Origin: Micrococcaceae bacterium RIT 802
GTDB lineage: Bacteria > Actinomycetota > Actinomycetes > Actinomycetales > Micrococcaceae
Reading direction: 5' to 3'
Length of the DNA: 64,000 nucleotides
NCBI GenBank assembly: GCA_016892645.1
Contig: JAFEMX010000010.1
Span: 92,982-156,981, forward strand
Under the pieces are notes generated by a model. The model did no database searches, was not told where the DNA came from, and was given only the letters and a program-made list of their open reading frames with translations. Positions 25,211 to 33,446 of this stretch are shown piece after piece. The translations under genes were made by a program, and so were the position numbers. The stretch's first letter is position 1, and each line of letters starts with the position of its first letter.

Positions 25211-25828
25211 TCAGCCGGGGGGCGCGACCTCCGCAGCCGCCGGAGCCGGCGCGTCGTGGCCCTCATGCAGGTGGGCGCGCTGGCCATCGCGGTCCAGGAT
25301 CACCAGCAGTTCCACGGGGCCGTCGGCGGCGGAGATCAGGTGCGGGACCATGGTCGAGAACTCGGCGGCCTCACCCTCCTTGACCACCAGCAGCCGCTCG
25401 CCCAGATGCAGGTGCGCGGTGCCGGAGAGGACCGTGAACCACTCGCGCCCCGGGTGCACCCCCTGGTGGGCGGGCCCCGCGGGGCGGTCGGCGGTGATGC
25501 GCATCTTCGCCACGCCCACCCCCGGGGTCGTGCCCTCGCGTGAGAGTTGCCAGATCGTCAGGCCCGGCGTGTGTTCCGGTTCCGGGCGGATCACCACATC
25601 CGAGTCGTCGGCGGATTCCACGAGCTGATCCAGCGTCGTGTCCAGGCAGCGGGCAATGACCACCAGCTGGTCCACCGCGATCCGGCGCTGCCCGGTTTCG
25701 ATCCGGCTCAGGGTCGAGGGACTGAGGTGGCAGCGCGCGGCCAGTGCATCCAACGACCATCCGCGGGCTTGCCGCAGGCCACGGATGCGCAACCGGATGA
25801 GGGTGTCCACGTCGAGTTCTTGCGTCAT
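25211..25828 (-). CDS. XRE-type regulator with C-terminal cupin
   Basis: 205 residues. An N-terminal helix-turn-helix (about 10-62; ALAARCHLSPSTLSRIETGQ) is followed by a cupin sensor domain (about 95-185; HQGVHPGREWFTVLSGTAHL). This architecture is common in regulators of metabolism and antibiotic or amino-acid stress. The upstream in-frame ATG at 25855 is possible. ATG at 25828 is preferred for homologous length, and an ATACCAT -10-like element 6-8 nt before it suggests a leaderless message. It is divergent from the methyltransferase at 25876 and probably regulates it. Confidence 0.85.
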   Translation of the reverse strand: MTQELDVDTLIRLRIRGLRQARGWSLDALAARCHLSPSTLSRIETGQRRIAVDQLVVIARCLDTTLDQLVESADDSDVVIRPEPEHTPGLTIWQLSREGTTPGVGVAKMRITADRPAGPAHQGVHPGREWFTVLSGTAHLHLGERLLVVKEGEAAEFSTMVPHLISAADGPVELLVILDRDGQRAHLHEGHDAPAPAAAEVAPPG

Positions 25829-25875
25829 AGGCAAAATGGTATGCGTCAGCGGCACGATCGGCCTAACCTTGGATC

Positions 25876-26763
25876 ATGACACCAGACGGAACGGGACACC
25901 ACGACCACGGCCACCACCATGCAGCACACCCGGGACACGACCATCCCGGCCACCATGGCCACGACCATGACGAGGACCTCGCCGCGCTGTTGGACCTGGA
26001 CGCCGAGATCCTGAAGGACTACCTGGTGACACTGACCGGCTGGGTGGCGGAGAACGCTCCCGAGGACACCGGGACCATCATCGACGTCGGCGCAGGCACC
26101 GGAACCGGAAGCCTCGCCCTGGCCCGCCGCTTCCCCACCTCCACGGTCCACGCCGTCGACCAGTCCCCCGCCATGCTCGAGCGCATCGCGGCCACGGCGA
26201 GCGCCCACGACCTCGACTCCCGCATCCGCCCGGTCCACGCCAACCTGGACGAGGCGTGGCCGGAGCTGCCCGCCGCCGACCTGGTCTGGGCCGCGTCGTC
26301 GCTGCATGAATTCGCCGATCCGGACCGGACACTGCGCGAGATCCGCGACGCGCTGGCCCCGGGCGGCCTGCTGGCCGTCGTCGAAATGGATGCGCTCCCC
26401 CGCTACCTGCCAGAGGACCTCGGGATCGGACGGCCCGGGCTGGAGAACCGCTGCCACGAGGTCATCGCCGCCCTGGGCTGGAACCACCACCCGGACTGGG
26501 CCGGACCGCTGCGCGATGCCGGGTACGACGTCGTGGCGCAGCGCCAGTTCGACACCGCCCAGGACCCGGCTCCGGAAGGCACCGGGGACTATGCGGCCGC
26601 CTACCTGTCACGGATCCGCACGTCCCTCAAGGACCACCTCGATGCCGAGGACCTGGCCACGCTGGACCGCCTCCTGGACCCGCGGGACGAAGCCGGCCTG
26701 AGGCACCGGAGCGACCTGAAGCTGGTCGGCACCCGCACCGCCTGGTTGGCGCGGAAGGCCTAG
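25876..26763 (+). CDS. class I SAM-dependent methyltransferase with His-rich N-terminus
   Basis: 295 residues. Residues about 8-41 are a histidine-rich tail (HHDHGHHHAAHPGHDHPGHH and more). A Rossmann-type methyltransferase follows with motif I IIDVGAGTGTGSLAL, motif II VHAVDQSP and motif IV DLVWAASSLHEF. It transfers a methyl group from SAM to an unknown acceptor. The His tail resembles those of nickel or zinc storage and delivery proteins and may bind metal. The start lies about 11 nt downstream of a TAACCT element, so translation may be leaderless. The divergent XRE-cupin gene is its likely regulator. Confidence 0.85.
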   Translation: MTPDGTGHHDHGHHHAAHPGHDHPGHHGHDHDEDLAALLDLDAEILKDYLVTLTGWVAENAPEDTGTIIDVGAGTGTGSLALARRFPTSTVHAVDQSPAMLERIAATASAHDLDSRIRPVHANLDEAWPELPAADLVWAASSLHEFADPDRTLREIRDALAPGGLLAVVEMDALPRYLPEDLGIGRPGLENRCHEVIAALGWNHHPDWAGPLRDAGYDVVAQRQFDTAQDPAPEGTGDYAAAYLSRIRTSLKDHLDAEDLATLDRLLDPRDEAGLRHRSDLKLVGTRTAWLARKA

Positions 26764-26795
26764 GCGCCGTACTCGCCGACGGGCGGGAAATCGCC

Positions 26796-27233
26796 TTACC
26801 CGGAATGCTCCGCCCGGGTCGGCCAAGCGCCCTGCGCGGTGAACTGCTGCGCCCAGTAGTGGGGATTCAGCTCGGCCAGCGTCATGAGCGTCCAGCCATC
26901 CGGCGCGTTCGCCTCGGGGACGACGGCCTCCACGTCGGGACCCCAGAGGGCCAACCGTTCCCGGCACACCCCGCAGGGAGCGAGGATCATGATGTCCTTT
27001 CCCTGCCGGGACACACACGCTGTCGCGGTGACGGCCCGGTCCAGGGTGAAGGCCTGGCATATGGCGCCCGTCTCCGCGCACAGGTTCACCGCCGCGTTGA
27101 AATTGTCCAGGCCGATGCTGGTCACGATGGTGCCATCGTCGAGGCCAAGCGCGGCGGCAACGCCATCGGCCCCGGGCCAGCGGCGGTCGAGTTGGGCGAA
27201 GGCGGCGTCGATGAGCGTTTGTCCCGGGTGCAT
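26796..27233 (-). CDS. cytidine deaminase-family protein
   Basis: 145 residues with the zinc motifs of cytidine deaminases: CAETGAI (Cys52, Glu54 proton shuttle) and PCGVCRE (Cys87, Cys90). It should deaminate cytidine/deoxycytidine or a related nucleoside for pyrimidine salvage. Substrate choice within the family, which also includes blasticidin S deaminase-like proteins, is not certain. The start is uncertain: ATG 27233 gives the family length, but ATG 27278 and TTG 27302 are in frame and none has a clear ribosome site. Confidence 0.85.
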   Translation of the reverse strand: MHPGQTLIDAAFAQLDRRWPGADGVAAALGLDDGTIVTSIGLDNFNAAVNLCAETGAICQAFTLDRAVTATACVSRQGKDIMILAPCGVCRERLALWGPDVEAVVPEANAPDGWTLMTLAELNPHYWAQQFTAQGAWPTRAEHSG

Positions 27234-27347
27234 GGAGCCAGTTTGCCACGCGGAAACCGCCGAATTGTCGGTGTGCATGGGTAGGGTCGAGACCACGTGC
27301 AATGACGGCCAGATTCCACTGCCTACAACCGAAGGAGGCTCCCGACG

Positions 27348-28100
27348 ATGACAAAGACAAGCACGATGCGACTCGATCTGACCGGCGAAATGGACGCAGC
27401 GTCAACCGGAGTCCTCGGAGCCAGCGACGCGGACCTCTACAGCCTCTTCGCGTCCCGGGCCTCGGCCCTAGGATGGTCGGTTAACCCTTTCGCACCCACG
27501 AACGACAACGTCCGGTGGTGGATGAATGACGCCGCTTTCGGCCGAACGGACACGAACCTCCTCGCCGACCCCTGGGTCCAGGTCGACGCACGGGCGGAGT
27601 TCGATAGGTGTCTCCCGATCCAGGAGCTCTTGACGTGCCTGGACATGGTCCTCCACCGAATCGGGGCGTTCAAACTTAAACGTCTGGATCTCCTCGCGCC
27701 GCTGCAGACTGAAGTACCCGACCACGGAGCGCTTTTCGAGGGGCTGGGTTGGTTCGATCCACATTTCGCCGGCAACGCCGTTCCGGTATCGGTTGCCGTA
27801 CGCCTGCCGAGCTGGACACAGAACCGGCCAGATCAAATCCTCGATGCCATCGCCCGCTTGACGTCCATGCAGAACGTTCCGTTCGCCCTCGACCTCCTCC
27901 AAGCCCGGGACGGAGGCCCACCGTCCGGATTATCCCGGTTCACGGCGAACCAGCTCGGTGCGACTCGGGCCCTCAGGTTCCCTGCGGTGCTTCCTGAATG
28001 GACCACGCCGGCTATCGCATGGTTCTGTTCATATCTCGCGCACTCGCTGTCGGCTCTGGACCAAACTTCGGACGTGCTGCTGAGCATCGAACGGACCTGA
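27348..28100 (+). CDS. hypothetical protein, composition unlike its neighbours
   Basis: A 250-residue protein of no family I recognise, predicted soluble and mixed alpha/beta, without signal peptide or clear motif. A strong GAAGGAGG-type ribosome site precedes ATG. Codon use is visibly less GC-rich than in flanking genes, which suggests recent acquisition. It is a single gene between the divergent deaminase and the convergent phosphatase. Confidence 0.65.
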   Translation: MTKTSTMRLDLTGEMDAASTGVLGASDADLYSLFASRASALGWSVNPFAPTNDNVRWWMNDAAFGRTDTNLLADPWVQVDARAEFDRCLPIQELLTCLDMVLHRIGAFKLKRLDLLAPLQTEVPDHGALFEGLGWFDPHFAGNAVPVSVAVRLPSWTQNRPDQILDAIARLTSMQNVPFALDLLQARDGGPPSGLSRFTANQLGATRALRFPAVLPEWTTPAIAWFCSYLAHSLSALDQTSDVLLSIERT

Positions 28101-28211
28101 TCCTCGGTGCCGACAACCAGGCCGAATGGCAGGGTGCGGAGACGCTCCAAGAAGCCCGGATTCCATCCGTAACCACGGCCTATACGTCCATGGCTCCGAA
28201 AGTATCGCGGG

Positions 28212-28904
28212 TCAGAACCCGCGGTCGGTGCGCCTGTCTGCTGCGTCCTCGATGGCGTCGTCGACGGATTCGCCCGTCGGGCCGGCGTCCTCTTCCGGGG
28301 AGACGACGGGTTCGCCGATCCACGTGTCCGCCAGCCATCCCGCCTCCGGGTCGCCGTCGACCACGATGACCCCGGTGTTGGTCAGCGGATTGCGCATCAC
28401 AAAATCCACGTCCAGGTTCGAGCAGTGGTACCCGGACCAGGTACGCAGCATGGCTCCGTGGCTGACGATGGCAGCGGCCTCGACTCCGCTGGAGCAGATC
28501 TCGTCGACGACCGCGTCGAACCGGCCCAACACGTCGGCGCCCGTTTCACCTCCGGGCATGCCGGCCGCCAGGTCACCGCCGGCGAAGGCACCGAATCCCA
28601 TGAAGTAGGAGCGGACCGCGTCCTCGTCGTTGCGCATTTCCAGCTCGCCTGCCGAGATTTCCCGCAAGCCGCTCCGCACGACGACGTCGAGACGGCGGTG
28701 GGCGGCCAGCGGGGCTGCGGTCTGCTGGGCCCGCTGCTGGGTGGATGCGTAGATCGCCTCGAGGGGCAGCCCGTCCAGGGAGTCGACGAGCAGCCGGGCC
28801 TGCTCGAGGCCGAGGTCGTTCAGCGGCGCTCCGGGAACCGTGGTGTCGAGGTAGCCGCCGACGTTTGATGCCGTCTGCCCGTGCCGCACCAGGTACAACC
28901 GCAT
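28212..28904 (-). CDS. histidine phosphatase-family protein
   Basis: 230 residues with the branch-1 histidine phosphatase signature LVRHGQTASN (phospho-accepting His in RHG), an LNDLGLEQA helix, the glutamate-bearing REISAGELEM segment and the second catalytic His in IVSHGAMLR. Relatives include phosphoglycerate mutases, phosphosugar phosphatases and cobalamin phosphatases, and the substrate is unknown. The acidic C-terminal tail of about 30 residues is extra to the domain. Confidence 0.88.
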   Translation of the reverse strand: MRLYLVRHGQTASNVGGYLDTTVPGAPLNDLGLEQARLLVDSLDGLPLEAIYASTQQRAQQTAAPLAAHRRLDVVVRSGLREISAGELEMRNDEDAVRSYFMGFGAFAGGDLAAGMPGGETGADVLGRFDAVVDEICSSGVEAAAIVSHGAMLRTWSGYHCSNLDVDFVMRNPLTNTGVIVVDGDPEAGWLADTWIGEPVVSPEEDAGPTGESVDDAIEDAADRRTDRGF

Positions 28905-28973
28905 CGAACCGCTCCTGCCTCGAAATGGAATACGTTGGTCGTAACGCTACCCACGACCGAGGGAACCGACGAA

Positions 28974-29923
28974 TTGAAAGTCCTGACGTACCTGGCCGCC
29001 CTGCTGGCCGGCCTCGCCTACACGGTCTGCCTGCTGGGCTGGCTGCTCTCCGGGGTGCCCACGCTGTCCCCGGCTGCCATCGTTGCGGCGGCCCAGGCGC
29101 CGACGGCCTTCGTCGCCGCCGCGTGGCTGATGGGTGCCGGACGGATCCTGGCCAGCGGAAACCGCGCGGGCCACGGCGCACCGTCTGGCCTCTGGTGGCG
29201 CCTCGCCGGGCTGGCGGTCGCCGTCTACGCAGCGATCACGGCGTTCCTCCCTCCCCTGGTGATCGGGGCACCGTGGTTCCCCTCCGCCGTCGTGCTGGTG
29301 ACTGGCTTCCTCATGGTCTCCGGGAGTTCGCCGGTGGGCCGGTGGATCCTGCATCGGCGCGACGTCGACGAGCTGCCGACCGCGCGGATGCCGACCGCCG
29401 AGCGGCAACTGGCCGTCGGAGGCGCCCTGGTCGGAGCCTGCTCACAGGCCATCTTCTGGGTCTCCTTGTGGCAGTCCGGCAGCGCGGCAGATCCGACGAC
29501 GGCCCTGTGGGACGCCACCCAGTTGTCCTTGTTTGGCAGCGGCATCGCCGCCATGATCGCCGGCGTCGTGCTGCGCGACCGGATCCTGAACGATGCCCGC
29601 GTGAACCCCGACCACGTGCGCGTGCTGCATCGGGTCGTCCACCGGGGCGAGCAGCCACCGGGGACGAGGAACTCAGCAACCAGGCGGCCCGCTACGCCGT
29701 CGCCGTTCCCTACCTGTTGTTCTTCCGGCTGCTGTTCCTCCCGCTGCTCTTCGGCTCGCAGGCACTGCAGACCTTCGCGTCCGCCGGCCGGGGCGAGGTC
29801 TCGATGTTCTCGCAAATCACGGGGCTTGCACTGGCAGTTGCCCTGATCCTGGTGACCGTGCACTACCTCCGGCAGGCACGGGCGGCACGGCGCTTCGCAC
29901 TGGAACACATGGTCACACCCTAA
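28974..29923 (+). pseudogene. polytopic membrane protein of the RARRYA family, frameshifted
   Basis: The frame from TTG at 28974 (LKVLTYLAALLAGLAY; GAGGGAA upstream) encodes several membrane helices to about 29660. The sense then continues in another frame as DEELSNQAARYAVAVPYLLF... to YLRQARAARRFALEHM at 29923. Joining gives about 316 residues and aligns end to end with the intact paralogue at 50607 (329 residues). The text has four Gs (ccggggacg) where five restore the frame. It is either a decayed paralogue or a homopolymer sequencing error. Function unknown. Confidence 0.75.
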
Positions 29924-30067
29924 TCCCCATACCCGGCGGCAGTCCGGCGCCCCTCGGCCCACCGGAAAGTAGTTGGCCGGGCAGGCGCTCCGGTTCCCGG
30001 AAGCGCTTCGAGACTGGCACGGATCCGTTATCGGGAATGCGGAGTGCCCGATGAAGGTTGCGCCTTC

Positions 30068-30550
30068 ATGGACCTTCGAAGCATTCCCATCACCACCATG
30101 GACGGAACGACGACGACGCTCGCAGAGCACGCCCAACAGGTCGTGCTGGTCGTCAATGTCGCCTCGCGCTGCGGCTTGGCTCCGCAATATGCCAAGCTCG
30201 AGGCCTTGCAACGAACCTACGGCGACCGGGGCTTCACGGTGCTGGCATTCCCCAGCAACCAGTTCCTGCAGGAGCTGGGCAGCAACGACGCCGTCCAGCA
30301 GTTCTGCTCGACGACCTACGGGGTAACGTTCCCGGTTTTCGACCGGGTCCGCCTCAATGGTCGACGCGAACATCCCCTGTATACCGCGTTGAAGAAGACC
30401 CCGGATTCGTCGGGCAAGGCCGGCCGGGTGACCTGGAATTTCGAGAAGTTCCTCGTCCTCCCCTCCAACGAGACGCTGCGTTTCCGGCCGAGGACGGAAC
30501 CGGATGACCCAGCCATCATCGGGGCCATCGAGGCGCACCTCCCCGCCTGA
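30068..30550 (+). CDS. glutathione peroxidase-family thiol peroxidase
   Basis: 160 residues with the catalytic tetrad: peroxidatic Cys35 (NVASRCGLAPQY), Gln65 (FPSNQF), Trp123 and Asn124 (TWNFEKFLV). The usual FPCNQF cysteine is Ser63 here, but Cys80 lies 45 residues after Cys35, the spacing of the Cys36/Cys82 pair in yeast Gpx3. A thioredoxin-linked peroxidase is therefore plausible. It reduces hydrogen or lipid peroxides in the cytosol. ATG at 30068 is chosen for GAAGG about 10 nt upstream and family length; an in-frame ATG exists at 30044. Confidence 0.88.
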   Translation: MDLRSIPITTMDGTTTTLAEHAQQVVLVVNVASRCGLAPQYAKLEALQRTYGDRGFTVLAFPSNQFLQELGSNDAVQQFCSTTYGVTFPVFDRVRLNGRREHPLYTALKKTPDSSGKAGRVTWNFEKFLVLPSNETLRFRPRTEPDDPAIIGAIEAHLPA

Positions 30551-30582
30551 CTCGTCCGGACAGGGCCCAGGCGCGGAAGATA

Positions 30583-30927
30583 TCAGTCGACGTCGGCGCT
30601 TTCGGGGGTATCCGCAGCCGAGCCGGTACCGGGTTGCGGTGCATCGCGCAGGATGTACCACTTGTAGGCCTCGGTCCGGGCCTCCTCGGTCAGCACGGTG
30701 AACTCCACCGGCTCGGCGCTGGCCTGGCGCACTGCCAGCTGGAGGTAGTCGCGCAGCACCCACACGTCGACCGGGTCCACCAGTTCTCGCAGTTCCAGGG
30801 CGGCATCGAGTTCGTCGTCGCTGAACTCGAGGTCCTCGCAGACCTGCTCGCGGGTGAGCCCCGAGCGCTCGAAGTTGGCGGCGAGCTGCTCGCTGGTGGC
30901 CTGGCGTTCTGCTGGTTTCAACGTCAT
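30583..30927 (-). CDS. DUF2316-family protein
   Basis: 114 residues matching the DUF2316 pattern: an N-terminal MTLKPAERQATSEQLAANF, a helix-turn-helix-like GLTREQVCEDLEFSDDELDAAL and a WVLRDYLQLAV segment. The family is small, cytosolic and of unknown function, and is found in actinobacteria and firmicutes; the HTH-like part hints at DNA binding. GAAGGAG precedes ATG at 30927, which is preferred to the in-frame start at 30969. It converges on the peroxidase gene with 32 nt between stops. Confidence 0.8.
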   Translation of the reverse strand: MTLKPAERQATSEQLAANFERSGLTREQVCEDLEFSDDELDAALELRELVDPVDVWVLRDYLQLAVRQASAEPVEFTVLTEEARTEAYKWYILRDAPQPGTGSAADTPESADVD

Positions 30928-31096
30928 GGTGGCTCCTTCGCTGGTGGCGTCCGGTGCTCCGCTGGCCACGCCCGCGGTCGGCCCGGATGTCGCTGGTGTC
31001 CGTCCCCTAGCACCCTACGCCAGACCGCGATATGGCACGACCGCTCTTCGGAGGAAGATCGCGGGCCCCTTTGGAACTGCATCGGGTGCAGGTCCA

Positions 31097-31336
31097 TTAC
31101 GGCAGCAGGTCAAGCATCTGCGGTTGAGCCTTCATTGCGTGGATGACCAATTCATTTCCACTGTCGAACACCAGAACCACTGTCTCCAATAGGCGTCCCC
31201 GCTTGTCGAACCCCAGTCGAAGCTGCCGGGAGGGACTTTCATCGTCGAGATCTTCGATCCACAGCGCCCACGCCGCCGCATAGACGGCATCCTCCTCGGA
31301 AATCCCGTGTTTCAGGGCCGAATGATGGACGTTCAT
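31097..31336 (-). CDS. putative toxin of a toxin-antitoxin pair
   Basis: 79 residues. The pattern HHSALKHGISEEDAVYAAAWAL, RQLRLGFDKRGRLLETVVLVF and ELVIHAMKAQPQML resembles small BrnT/DUF4258-type ribonuclease-like toxins. Its ATG overlaps the stop of the RHH protein upstream by 4 nt, and the antitoxin-first order is typical. Base composition is less GC-rich than the surroundings. Confidence 0.75.
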   Translation of the reverse strand: MNVHHSALKHGISEEDAVYAAAWALWIEDLDDESPSRQLRLGFDKRGRLLETVVLVFDSGNELVIHAMKAQPQMLDLLP

Positions 31337-31596
31337 GCTGCAGAAGCAGTCAGGGCTTCCCGGATGATGTCAGAGCGCGTCTTGCCCTCCCGCTTGGCCC
31401 GGTCATCAATCACGGCGAGTTCTTCCAGCGTGAACCGCACGGCAACCACTTGAGACGGCTCGCCCCCTCGTCCCGGTCGTCCCCGCCCCCGCTTCTTCAG
31501 TTTCTCCACGTCATAACCCGCTTCGGCTTCCGCAACCCATGCCGCGATTTGCTCCTCCGTGACGGGCTTCCCGTTGATTGACTCTTGCGTTCCCAT
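31333..31596 (-). CDS. ribbon-helix-helix antitoxin
   Basis: 87 residues. A basic linker (KKRGRGRPGRGG) in the middle is followed by a C-terminal ribbon-helix-helix: VVAVRFTLEELAVIDDRAKR and EGKTRSDIIREAL. The N-terminal part probably binds the toxin encoded downstream. ATG at 31596 is used because the AT-rich TATTACATTAATAAT stretch directly before it looks like promoter DNA, implying a leaderless message. GTG at 31626 is the alternative. Confidence 0.8.
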   Translation of the reverse strand: MGTQESINGKPVTEEQIAAWVAEAEAGYDVEKLKKRGRGRPGRGGEPSQVVAVRFTLEELAVIDDRAKREGKTRSDIIREALTASAA

Positions 31597-31598
31597 AT

Positions 31599-31611
31599 TA
31601 TTAATGTAATA
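31599..31611 (-). promoter_or_regulatory. AT-rich promoter/operator of the toxin-antitoxin pair
   Basis: TATTAATGTAATA is a 5-3-5 palindrome in the middle of an unusually AT-rich stretch directly upstream of the antitoxin start. It may combine the -10 region with the antitoxin binding site. The palindrome is short, so this is tentative. Confidence 0.35.
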
Positions 31612-31681
31612 CGAAAAGATGGCCACGTCGACGTTTGTTCTACCCGGATCGCGGCGCCAGGCGGCTTGTCCCTGCCCCGTG

Positions 31682-31711
31682 TTGACCGTCTCCTGTGAGC
31701 CGTGCCATAGT
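31682..31711 (+). promoter_or_regulatory. predicted promoter of the asparagine operon (leaderless)
   Basis: TTGACC and CATAGT are 18 nt apart, and the first codon of the GntR gene (31719) lies 7 nt after the -10 element. This predicts a transcript starting at or next to the ATG. Confidence 0.5.
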
Positions 31712-31718
31712 ACTGTCC

Positions 31719-32426
31719 ATGAACCTGTCAGACAGCTGGACAGCAGAACAGCCGCGGATCGAGCGCACCAGCGCCTCCGAGGCGGTCTTCCGCTCCCTGC
31801 GTTCGGCCATCGAGTCCGGGGACCTGGCCGTCGGCACCAAGCTCAGCTCGGAAGCCACGCTCGGCGCCCAGTTCGGCGTCAGCCGCTCCGTGGTGCGCGA
31901 GGCGCTGCGCTCCTGTGCCGCCTTGGGCCTGACCCGCACCGAAACCGGCCGCGGCACGTTCGTCCTCGCCGACCAGCCGAAACAGGACCTGGTCCTCGGC
32001 ACGTTCTCCTCCACCGACCTGCTCGAGGCCCGACCCCACATCGAAGCACCGGCGGCGCGGCTGGCCGCCGAGCGCCGCAGCGCCGCGGACCTCGAACGCC
32101 TCAAGTCGCTCATGGACGCCATGCGCACCGAGGACGATGCCGGCGCCTGGGTCGAGCTCGATGCCACCTTCCACCTCGCGATCGCCGCCGCCAGCGGCAA
32201 TGGCGTGTTCATCAAGGTCGTCAGCGACATCCGCGACGCCATGGCCACCCAATCCGAGACGCTGAACCTCGTCGCCGGACGCCGCCAGCCCTCCGATGCC
32301 GAGCACCAGGACATCGTCGCCGCCATCGAGGCCGGGGATCCGGACGCCGCCGAGCGCGCCATGCACCACCACCTCGGGGCCGTCCGCGGTGCCGTGGACC
32401 ATCTCGTCAGGAACGGACAGCAGTGA
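31719..32426 (+). CDS. GntR-family (FCD) regulator of the asparagine operon
   Basis: 235 residues. An N-terminal winged helix (about 15-80; TLGAQFGVSRSVVREALRSC) and a C-terminal FCD helical domain with DATFHLAIAAASGN and a DAEHQDIVAAI...HHHLGAV histidine set place it in the FadR subfamily. It is the first gene of the asparaginase-aspartase-permease operon and overlaps the asparaginase start by 4 nt (GTGA). It probably represses its own operon until asparagine or aspartate is present. ATG at 31719 is preferred to GTG at 31695 because a -35/-10 pair positions transcription right at it. Confidence 0.87.
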   Translation: MNLSDSWTAEQPRIERTSASEAVFRSLRSAIESGDLAVGTKLSSEATLGAQFGVSRSVVREALRSCAALGLTRTETGRGTFVLADQPKQDLVLGTFSSTDLLEARPHIEAPAARLAAERRSAADLERLKSLMDAMRTEDDAGAWVELDATFHLAIAAASGNGVFIKVVSDIRDAMATQSETLNLVAGRRQPSDAEHQDIVAAIEAGDPDAAERAMHHHLGAVRGAVDHLVRNGQQ

Positions 32427-33385
32427 ACCTTCCCACCCACGTACCCCTCGCCGCCCAGACCCGCGGCGACACCGTCGAATCCATCCACTACGGTTCGCTG
32501 GTCGCCACCGCGCCAGACGGTTCGATCCTGGACTCGATCGGCGACGCGGAGGCCGGGTTCTACCCCCGCTCGGCCCTCAAGCCGCTCTTCGCGGTCGGCA
32601 TGCTCCGTGCCGGGCTGGAGCTGACCGGCGAACAGCTCGCCCTGGCCTCCGCCAGCCACAACGGCTCGGACCGCCACCAGCAGGTCGCCGCCTCCACCCT
32701 GGCCGATGCAGGACTGGACGAATCAGCGCTGGCCAACAGCACCGACCTGCCCTACGGCCCGGCCGAGCGCGAGGGATGGCTGCGCGCCGGACACGGCCCC
32801 ACCCGGCTGGCCCAGAACTGCTCCGGCAAGCACGCCGCCCTCGTGGCCCTGTGCGTGCAGCGCGGATGGCCGGTCGCCGGCTACCTCGACACCAGCCAGC
32901 CGGTGAACGAATTGCTGCGCACCACCGTCGAGGAACTCACCGGCGAGGCGGTCGGTGCCACCAGCACCGATGGCTGCGGCACCCCGGTCTACACGATCAC
33001 CCTGGCCGGCATGGCGCGCGCCTTCGGTCGACTCGCCTCCGCCGGCCCGGGGACGCCTGAGCGCCGGGTTGCCGACGCCATGCGCGCCCACCCCGACCTG
33101 GTCGCCGGAGAGGGCCGCGACGTCACCGCCGTCATGCGCGCCGTCCCGGGGCTCGTCGCCAAGGACGGGTTCGAGGGCATCCAGGTGATCGGCCTTCCCG
33201 ACGGCACCGGGCTGGCGCTGAAGATCGCCGACGGCGGGGACCGCGCGCGCATGCCCGTCGCCGCCGCCGCGCTCACCCGCCTGGTCGACGACCGCACCCT
33301 GGCGGAAGCCCTGCAGCCGCTGCTGTCCGTCCCCGCCCTCGGGGGCGGGCACCGCGTCGGCGAGCTCACCGCCGTCGTGCCCTGA
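32423..33385 (+). CDS. asparaginase (AnsA/Asparaginase_II family)
   Basis: 320 residues of the thermolabile, rhizobial-type asparaginase family, unrelated to the E. coli enzymes. Characteristic segments are FYPRSALKPLFAVGMLRAGL, LALASASHNGSDRH, LAQNCSGKHAALVALCV and STDGCGTPVYTI. It hydrolyses L-asparagine to aspartate and ammonia in the cytosol. The GTG start overlaps the stop of the regulator. Aspartase and an amino-acid permease follow, which supports the assignment. Confidence 0.9.
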   Translation: MNLPTHVPLAAQTRGDTVESIHYGSLVATAPDGSILDSIGDAEAGFYPRSALKPLFAVGMLRAGLELTGEQLALASASHNGSDRHQQVAASTLADAGLDESALANSTDLPYGPAEREGWLRAGHGPTRLAQNCSGKHAALVALCVQRGWPVAGYLDTSQPVNELLRTTVEELTGEAVGATSTDGCGTPVYTITLAGMARAFGRLASAGPGTPERRVADAMRAHPDLVAGEGRDVTAVMRAVPGLVAKDGFEGIQVIGLPDGTGLALKIADGGDRARMPVAAAALTRLVDDRTLAEALQPLLSVPALGGGHRVGELTAVVP

Positions 33386-33446
33386 TACCCACCCACCGCA
33401 CCACCACTCCACCACCGGAACACCCACCACAGGAGAACACCCCGTC

